From the NCBI GenBank assembly GCA_032358255.1, contig JAULBX010028770.1:1-26825 (forward strand): a DNA stretch of 26,825 nucleotides, read 5' to 3'. Source of the DNA: Heterotrichella gracilis (taxonomy: Eukaryota; Sar; Xanthophyceae; Tribonematales; Xanthonemataceae). Below are positions 17,547 to 26,825 of the stretch, piece after piece (the first letter of the stretch is position 1; each line of letters begins with the position of its first letter). The notes below the pieces were generated by a model. It saw nothing but the letters and a program-made list of their open reading frames with translations, ran no database searches and was not told the origin of the DNA. The position numbers were made by a program, and so were the translations under genes.

Positions 17547-20348
17547 ATGGGGAACTGCTTCAGCAGCGAGCCTGAACCAGCTGCAACCACTACAGCACCC
17601 GTATCAAAGCCGGCAGCCGCATCAGCCACCGCTTCTACTGTCACTGCGTCGAAGCCAGCTGCGGTCTCGACAGCAACGGTGCGTTGGGGGTGTGCAGGCC
17701 AAATGCATCGCCCAGCCTGGAACCCATCAGGTGCAAAGCTAGCCCTACTGTCACTGCCAAAGCAGCTGACACATTGCTGGGTGTGCAGGCCGGGAAACCC
17801 AAGAAAATCAACAACGGTATCTTGGAGTTTGCCACAGACGAGCTTCCAGACAAGTATGACCTGGGCAAGGTGCTGGGAAGGGGCCAGTTCGGAGTCATCA
17901 GGCTGGCAATCTGCAGGAGCACCGGTGGCAGCTTCGCCTGCAAGAGCATATCCAAGAGGAAGTTGACGTACGTAGTTGCAGCCATGGTTTTGCATAGTAC
18001 AGCCCGGGACAGCCAACTGAAAGTGAGCTGACGTCTGCTGCAGGTGCCAGGACGATATTGATGACGTGGTGAGGGAGATTCAAATCATGAAGCATCTGGC
18101 AGGACACCCCCATATCACGAAGATCAAGGACGTGTTTGAGGACAAGAACTATGTCCATTTTGTGAGTAGTCCCCTGGATGCTTTTGGGTTTGCTTGTACT
18201 CTCCAAGGTGTTCCTGTCACCCCTGAAATATCTCACCTGTCACAGATTATGGAGCTGTGCAGCGGGGGTGAGCTCTTCGACAGGATTGTGGCAAAGGGTC
18301 ACTACAGGTAACGAAGGGTAGCCCATTATCTAGCACATTCAAGGTGTAGCCTGTAGTCGCACGGCATCTGGACTGGACCTCACTGACAGAACTGTGCCTT
18401 GCGCCTTGCTGTGTTGCCTTGCCTTGCCTGTAACCTCCAGTAGCTGCTCATAGCTCTAAATGCAGTCTTTCTGTCTGCCTGCTGACCACACGCTGAGTGT
18501 GCCCTTGTGTTTGTGCAGTGAGAAGGATGCAGCCGCACTGTGCCGCTCCATTGTCAGTGTGGTGGCACACTGCCACTCCATGGGCGTCATCCACAGGTGA
18601 GCAAACAATAAAATGCGTCGGTAACCCCAGCCGCATGCGCACACAGAGCCTGGCCTTCCCTCGCCTGACTTTCCCCCATTCCCCGTCACCATTTCTTCCC
18701 CCTGCTCACCAGCCGCTCCTCCCCTCCCCTCCCTCCTGCAGGGACCTCAAGCCCGAGAACTTCTTGCTGGCCGCCCAGGAGAACGACGAGGACATCAAGG
18801 CCACTGACTTTGGGCTGTCGGTGTTCTTCAAGTCCGGGGAGACCTTCACAGATATTGTGGGGTCTGCGTACTATGTGGCGCCAGAGGTACGCGGGTGGGC
18901 ATGGAGGGTGGGGGGGGGAAGAACAGACACTGAAAATGTAGCCATAGAAAACGGCCAATAGATGTACAGCATTAACAATATGCTTCCCATTCCATGCCTG
19001 TAACTATGGTTCCCATCCCCCTGTGGGCCCAGCCCCCAGCGATGCGTGTCCTATCCGCTGCCTCCCTGCTCCCTAGGTGCTCAAGCGCAAGTACGGCAAG
19101 GAGTGCGACATGTGGTCCTGCGGCGTGATCCTGTACATCATGCTGTCGGGCGTGCCCCCTTTCTGGGGTGACAGCGAGAGCCAGATCTTCCAGTCCATCC
19201 TCAAGGGCAAGCTGGACCTGAGCTCCGACCCCTGGCCAAAGGTGTCTGCAGAGGCAAAGGACTGCGTGAAGAAGATGTTGGTCATGGTGCGTGGTGGTCA
19301 CCCAGGCCTTCCTTGCGCAGCCACTGCATGTCACTATGGCTGCATCTGTTGTATGCAAATCAGGTTGAATTGTTCCACCCCTCGACCCTTGACCAAGCGC
19401 GCCCTGCCGATTGACTATCCTGTGCCCCTGGCAGGACCCTGCCAAGCGCGCCACTGCGGACGAAGTGCTGCAGCATGCATGGATGAAGGAGAATGGCGTG
19501 GCCTCTGACCGGCCGCTGGACAATGCAGTGGTCAGCAAGCTGCGTGGGTTTGCCGCCATGAACCAGCTCAAGCGCGAGGCGCTCAAGCTCATTGCATCGG
19601 CCCTGCCACCCGAGGAGATTGAGGGCCTGCGCAACCTCTTCAAGGTGGGGCCAGGGCCGATTGCCCATGCATGCGACATGCTGACCTGCCACTGCACTTG
19701 CCCTGCAGTGCCACATGGACACAAGTGCCCACCATGCTGTCAGCATGACTGGTGTGTGTGCCTCCCCCCCCGCAGTCCATTGACGCTGACGGCAGCGGCA
19801 CCATCACCATGGACGAGCTGCGCGACGGCATCCGCAACAGCGGCTCGCTCAATCTGAGTGAGGCGGACCTGGCGGCACTCATTGAGCGCGTGGACGCCAA
19901 CAAGGATGGGCAGCTGGACTACAACGAGTTCCTGGCAGCCACCATCAACCTCACACAGCTGGAGAACGAGGAGAACCTGCGCAAGGCGTTCAACAACTTC
20001 GACACTGATGGCAGCGGGTCCATCGAGCTGGAGGAGCTACATGCTGCACTGGTGAGGCCAACACTGCTGGTACTCATGGCTTGCATGCTTGCATAGCTGG
20101 CAGACCTTGCATATGTGCATTGCCATTGGTTTGTGTCCACCTCAAACCCCACCTGGCCTTGACCAGTCCTTTCCGCTGTGCAGCAAACCGGTGGCGCGCT
20201 GACCCCTGAGATTGAGCAGATTCTGAAAGAGGTTGACACTGACGGCGACGGCGTCATCGACTACAAGGAGTTCTGCACCATGATGACCAAGGGTAACGAG
20301 GTGTTTGCACGCACCGCACAGCCAATCGCCACAAAGACCACCTGGTGA
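17547..20348 (+). CDS. Calcium-dependent protein kinase (CDPK), 10 exons, 524 aa
   Basis: Exons: 17547-17678, 17789-17967, 18044-18161, 18246-18307, 18519-18596, 18742-18886, 19077-19286, 19435-19644, 19776-20051, 20184-20348. All are in phase (525 codons with the stop). The start MGNCFSS carries Gly2 for N-myristoylation and Cys4 for palmitoylation, so membrane attachment is likely. A Pro/Ala/Thr-rich variable region follows. The kinase domain has the Gly loop LGRGQFGV (73-80), Lys96, HRDLKPEN (189-196) and DFG (212-214), with GSAYYVAPE (230-238) before the APE helix. HRD carries Arg, as in most CDPKs. The autoinhibitory junction is [20 protein letters not shown]. Four EF-hands have complete calcium loops: 381-392, 418-429, 454-465 and 488-499. 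The protein should phosphorylate Ser/Thr targets when calcium rises; the targets are unknown. The start codon is supported by the acylation signal. An alternative acceptor before the final CAG of intron 1 would hit a stop, so the chosen one at 17789 is preferred. Confidence 0.96.
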
Positions 20349-20388
20349 AGCAGTAGATGGCGGCAGGAGGGCATTGGAGGGCATGCAG

Positions 20389-20393
20389 TGTAA
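20389..20393 (+). terminator. Candidate poly(A) signal of the CDPK gene
   Basis: TGTAA occurs 40 bases after the stop codon of the CDPK gene, as expected for a green-algal poly(A) signal. Confidence 0.6.
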
Positions 20394-21165
20394 AATCTGA
20401 CTGCTATGGGTGGATAATATTTTATTAGGTGGTGATGTATTGTTCAAAGTCCACCTGTTTTGTGACAGCACCCCTCAACTTATTTGAAATTGCCGGCGAG
20501 CCGCGAGTTTGCATGTCTTTGTTGTTGGCAAGGCATTTGGCTGCTGCTCTTCTGTTTAGAAACTAGATTGCACTGCTATGTGTTGCAAGCACCGCATTTT
20601 CTTGCCGTTCTCTTTTGTGATTGCTTGTGGCGCAACATATTGGACGCCGTCTTATTATGGACGTGTGTGACCCCGTACGTTATTGGGCAAAGTTCCTTTT
20701 AAAAGTGAAATCGCAACTTGACAATGATAAGTCTTCATACTGAAATGACACCGTCCTGACCTGTGCCCCCAACTGAACCTAGGGTGAAATTCAATTTACC
20801 TAAATTTTAAGGCCGAGTTAACCTGCTGCACCCACTGGAAAAATGTTGCCAACTGACAGAGCCTATTTCTAACCGCCCCGACATATCTTTCCAATACTAT
20901 AAATCATGACCAACACGCCACGTTTGAACCTGTGGCACAGCCTGCCACTGGTATCATCCCCAAGAAAAAGGTCTCAGGTTCCATGGGCACCTCATAAGGA
21001 ATGAAAACCCCAATTAGATATACAGAACAAAAACCCAGGTCTGACTTGAAGACGCTGGCTCAAGGTGGACTTCGAGTCTGTATTGATTGATATCTATCAA
21101 GTCTGACTGGTACAAGTCCTCAGGAGAATATCAACTTCTCAAGGTTGCAACCTGGGGCAGCCAGC
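20394..21165. other. Convergent intergenic region between the CDPK and CDKB genes
   Basis: About 770 bases with the 3' ends of two facing genes. The base composition is more AT-rich than in the exons. There is one 72-codon ORF (20484-20702) with no recognisable features. No TGTAA on the minus strand was found for the CDKB gene. Confidence 0.5.
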
Positions 21166-23057
<1,892 letters not shown>

Positions 23058-23979
23058 ATTTGCGACGCCTGCTGCTCGTTCACCCGGTACAAAGCTGTTG
23101 GCAGCCTGACGAACCGCTATCGACGCCCCAGCAAGTGGCAACACACGCAACTTCAACACACAGCTGACTGGCAGTTCCTATACTAACGCCTGATCCCAAC
23201 TTGGACCTGCTGCTGCTGCTGCACAAATAGCCTCCATTGACGCCATCTTGCATCATAAGGTCGCGACGTCTGTCGTCTTTGAAAGTTTGCAACCACCACT
23301 TTCCCTCCCCGCACAAGTCACAAGGGGTGCACAACACGAGCCCCATGTGGACATCGAGTGTTCTCTATTTGTTATAACGTGCTTTTCAGCTGTTGGGCTG
23401 TTGTCTTCCACTAATTGAGGTGCCTGGCGCGGTTGCGTGTGTATCACCGCTCTCACCGTGTTTGCAGGTGGCGATAGATCACGCATATATGCATGCATTG
23501 CATTGCGTCGCTCTGGAGAACGCTTTGCACAGCACGCTGGGTGACTTTAAATGACACTGTGCCAAGATACGTTCATTTTGGTACCAATAGGCAACCATTG
23601 GAGCGAACTCAGACCGTCATCCCCAGGAGGCATCGGACCGCATGTCCTCGTGACAGGGTGCGTCCAAGGTGGGCTGATGCAAGGTTGGGGTGCTCACTGT
23701 GCCTGACCATGCCCCAAGTGCTTTGCCAGCTGTTGTCCAATGCCTCATAGACAGGCCATACTGTATCGTCTCGGTAGTGCTTGCTCTCTACTTGTGATCC
23801 CCCATTGTTGGCTGGTGGCCAGCTGGTGGTAGTGCTGCTGCAGAGGACGGCAGACCTTCCAATTTTCAGCCTATCCACCGTGCAGAGTTTAACCCTACAA
23901 TTCCAATGCACGTGCCACTAGGCTGACGCTCTGGTTTTGAAGCCTGTCCCAGCTGCGGTCCACTCTCCCCAGTTCCCCC
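23058..23979. promoter_or_regulatory. Divergent intergenic region between the CDKB and PAS1-like genes
   Basis: About 920 bases serve both genes. TGCATGCA occurs at 23490-23497 next to ATATAT. A minus-strand ORF at 23609-23911 (100 codons, with a stretch VESKHYRDDTVWPVYEALD) reads somewhat like protein but has no recognised domain and no splice partner. I did not call it. No clear cell-cycle promoter motif was identified by eye. Confidence 0.5.
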
Positions 23980-26825
23980 ATGTCCACCCTCTCCGCCTTC
24001 CTGCGGGAGCTGCGTGTTGCCCAGGAGGAGCCAGACTACCTGCCAGACGTGGATGACAAGGACACAAACAAGGAGGATCTACTCAAGTAAGAGGGATTGG
24101 ACAGCACGCAGTGCTGGCATGGGTCTGCCAAAGTGCACACACTGCTCCAGTACCGTATGGCGGTACTAAGACAAGCTCAACAGACTCCATGTGGCCTCCT
24201 GTACCTAAGTTGCCTGGTTCACTCACCCACCCATGACCCCTTGGCGCAGGGAGCGCCAGGACCTTGCCCGTGGCGCAGTGCTGCAGGCGCAGCTGGACCC
24301 GGGGGCAGGAGAGGAGTCACCAGCTGAAGGGGACCTGGTACGGGGCCGTGGCATCCACAGCTGTGTGCATATGTGCGGTTACATGAAGCACAAGCCTTTC
24401 AGATTGCTGGCACGTGTGCCCTTCCTGTCACCAGCTTGCCCCCCCACACCTGCGCTGTCCTACAGGTGTACCTGCACTACTCGGTGCTGGGCCCTGGCGA
24501 CCAGGTACTGTTCAGCACGCGGCGCGACGAGGGGGGCAGTGGAGTTCCCCATGCGCATGTGCTGGGGAAGAAGGGGAATGCGCTGAGGGCGTGGGAGCTG
24601 GCGCTGTATGGTGAGGGGATGGGGGGGGAATTGAGGGCATGTGCACGCTGCAGAAATACACATCAGGTGCACAGCCTGTCACAGGGCATGGCAAGTGATG
24701 CCACACTGCTGTGTGCATGGCTGCGCTGGGACTAAGCTGACCCTGGTGTGCTGTCTGCGCAGACATGCACCTGGGCGGCCGCGTGGCCATGCAGGTGCAG
24801 CCCCAGTTTGCGTACGGGCGCAAGGCCTGCCCCCTGCCCCCACCCAAGGGCGTGAGCAAGGGGGACACACTCAAGTTTGACCTGCAGCTGTTTTGGTGGT
24901 ACCCCCAGGGGAGCGTGACAGTAGTCGGGGAGGGAGGGACAGTGATCAGGCGGGTGGAGGTGGAGGGCAGCGGGTGGGAGACACCGCGGGCGCCGTTTGA
25001 GGTGCGGAGGGTGTGCTAGTGGCTAGGAGGTGCACATGCATGCCGCTCACAGCACCAGCGCAGTCATTCGTTGCTATCTTCCACTGCATTCTCACGCATG
25101 CAGCTGAATCTCCGTGTGGGTGTGCGGGCGTGAGTGCGTACTGCTGCCCTGGCGCCACACCTGGCTATATTTGTAATGAGGTTGCGGGTGTACGTGCAGG
25201 TTGAAGTTGAGTTCAGCGCCAGGGTTCCATCTCCAAGCGGGCGCCAAGGGGAGGGCCAGGCCTACTACACAACAGCCCAGCCGCTCACGCTGACCATTGG
25301 TGATGGCACCCTGCCACCAGGTGCGGTGCAGGCTCACAACATGGGGGAGATTCCAGTACGTAAAGCTGCAATGTTGGCATTAGCAAAGGTTAGCACTGTA
25401 AGGTACCGCACAATTGCTCCATGCTCACCATGGCTGCCCTCAACCCGCTGGCCCCAACTTCTACGTCCCTGGGATCCATGCGCTGCGTCACCATGTGCTG
25501 TCTGGGCTGACTGAAACCCTAGGCCACACAGCTGCACCCACATGATGATGTTAGCTACTGACAGCCACAATTCCCCTGCTCATGCCATGCTCCTCCTTAA
25601 GTGAGTGTGATAGTGGCCTTAGGACATGGGCATGGGTGCGGCATGGTGCACTGCCTGCCCCGCCTCTATGGTGTGTGAGGTGGTGTGGTGTGGTGCATGC
25701 GCAGGGCTGGAGCAGGGGGTGTGCGCTATGCTCAAGGGGGAGAAGGCGTTCATCACATGCAGGGGGGACCTGGCCACCGGAGGGAGCAGCATACCGCCCC
25801 CCCCTGGCGACCCACCCTTTGTCGACTTCGAGGTGCACCTCAAGGGGTTCATGCAGGTGGGGGCAAGGGCAGGGAAGGAGGGGGATGGGATTTTGGCATC
25901 ACCTTGGATGTACATGTGATGCATTTATCAGCTTGTATGGGCATTGGCCCCTCACATGCAGTGATCCAACCATTGCCATGCCGCATGCATGCGCATCTAG
26001 CCTGGGGGCTACGTCCTTACTTGACTGCCTGCCTACCCCCTCCCTGCTAGGTGCGCGACATGACTGGCGACGGGGGCGTGACCAAGCGGCGGGTGCGCGA
26101 GGGGGAGGGGGAGTTCCCCACAGACTGCCCGCTGGAAGACAGCAGTGTTGTGGTGCACTGGGTGGGGCGGCTGACGCCTGGAGGGGAGGTGTTTGAAGAC
26201 ACGCGTGGGCAGGATGGGCAGGGGCCGCCGCGTGAGTTTGTGACAGGCATGGGGGAGGTGCCAGAGGTATGTCGCAATCACACTGCTGCATACCACAGCA
26301 CCAGCACATTGCAACACAGCACACGCCTGCACTTCATGCCTTGTGCACTTGCTGATTATTGCAATGGGTGGCAACACACTGCCCCGGGACAACCAACTGC
26401 ATGCCTGCACCCTTGCGGCAGTGCCATTGATTCAACCCCTGGCCTTTTGTGCAGGCCCTAGACATGGCTGTGCGCCTGATGACTCCGGGTGAGGTGTCGC
26501 TGGTGGCAGCAACAGACAAGTATGCGTATGAGGGCAGGGCGGATAGGCCGCCAGGTGGGTGGTTGGGAAGGTGGATGGGGCCTGCACGGCGACATGCATG
26601 ACCACCACATGCTTGCGGGATCTGCACATGCGTGCTGCACATGCCTTTGATGCTCCTTTGATGTTATTTGGCACTGGTGGTCGATTTGCTGCAAATGTTC
26701 CCTTGCCATGGCGTTGGTTGCCAACAAAATGCATACCATTTATAAGTATGTAAGTAAGTAAGTAAGTATTTGCTTTCCAGCTTTGAAGCCAGGTTAGCAT
26801 GTCTGGGTATGCCTCACCCCAGTCC
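23980..26825 (+). CDS. PAS1: PASTICCINO1-like multi-domain FKBP protein (3' part beyond the window)
   Basis: Visible exons: 23980-24086, 24250-24337, 24466-24610, 24763-25001, 25200-25320, 25705-25856, 26051-26266, 26455-26554. All are in phase (389 complete codons). A further exon may begin at 26823 after an AG, giving Val next, but this is weak. The sequence follows plant PAS1/FKBP72 through three FKBP-type domains: about 64-165 (GDLVYLHYSVL...FAYG), about 175-285 (VIRRVEVEGSGWETPRAPFEV...GLEQGVCAMLKGEKA), and 286 to about 389 (VRDMTGDGGVTKRRVREGEGEFPTDCPL...GEVSLVAATDKYAY). The C-terminal TPR part known from PAS1 would lie past the edge. In FKBP12 the catalytic pocket uses Asp37 and Trp59; here the matching places in domain 1 are Ser and a Trp-shifted segment, so prolyl isomerase activity is doubtful. 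In Arabidopsis PAS1 is linked to very-long-chain fatty acid elongation and cell proliferation; a similar role here is inference. The start is the first Met with protein-like sequence. Confidence 0.9.
26750..26768 (+). repeat. GTAA microsatellite in a PAS1-like intron
   Basis: Four to five units of GTAA (26750-26768) lie in the intron after the last complete exon. Each unit looks like the start of a splice donor (GTAAG). Confidence 0.7.

Noticed and set aside
17700..17788. Earlier acceptor for CDPK exon 2 at the CAG before GTGCAAAGC
   Set aside because: In the phase set by exon 1 it meets TAG within four codons; the acceptor before GCCGGGAAA keeps the frame.
23609..23911. 100-codon minus-strand ORF in the CDKB/PAS1 spacer
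   Set aside because: Part of it reads like protein, but there is no known domain, no splice partner and no conserved context; left as uncertain.

Overview
This window looks like nuclear DNA of a green alga (Chlorophyta; the class is not resolved). The evidence is GC-rich exons broken by many short GT-AG introns, a D1-processing type protease with a bipartite plastid/lumen leader, a calcium-dependent protein kinase (CDPK), a B-type CDK of the green lineage, a PASTICCINO1-like multi-FKBP gene, and TGTAA, the usual algal poly(A) signal, at 3' ends. Nothing here looks bacterial: no operons, Shine-Dalgarno sites or CRISPR.

Layout. Positions 1-2450 are repetitive: the edge of a broken Ty1/copia-type retrotransposon on the minus strand, a triple tandem repeat of about 155-160 bp, and three poly(A)-tailed retroposed 3' ends. 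Six protein genes follow, strictly alternating in strand: (A) ALDH-like protein, minus, 6377-2741, 9 exons, 607 aa; (B) MFS transporter, plus, 7623-11203, 9 exons, 560 aa, with a second copy of its last exon at 11315-11622 (585 aa if used); (C) C-terminal processing peptidase CtpA, minus, 16563-12847, 8 exons, 626 aa; (D) CDPK, plus, 17547-20348, 10 exons, 524 aa; (E) CDKB, minus, 23057-21166, 8 exons, 329 aa; (F) PAS1-like multi-FKBP, plus, from 23980 past the right edge, 8 exons visible. I joined exons by hand at GT-AG sites. In A-E every phase agrees and each total is a whole number of codons, which strongly supports the models. Internal exons are firmer than the start codons.

The genes form three head-to-head pairs (A/B, C/D, E/F) with spacers of about 0.9-1.2 kb, and two tail-to-tail junctions (B/C, D/E). 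They belong to different cell functions: a dehydrogenase-fold enzyme, membrane transport, photosystem II D1 maturation, calcium signalling, mitosis, and a cell-proliferation/lipid-elongation scaffold. I see no single pathway. I found no clearly new biological system. The best leads are the duplicated terminal exon of the transporter, a 30-bp-stem hairpin in one of its introns, AT-rich hairpin-bearing islands inside introns, and retroposed tails that record the algal poly(A) signal.
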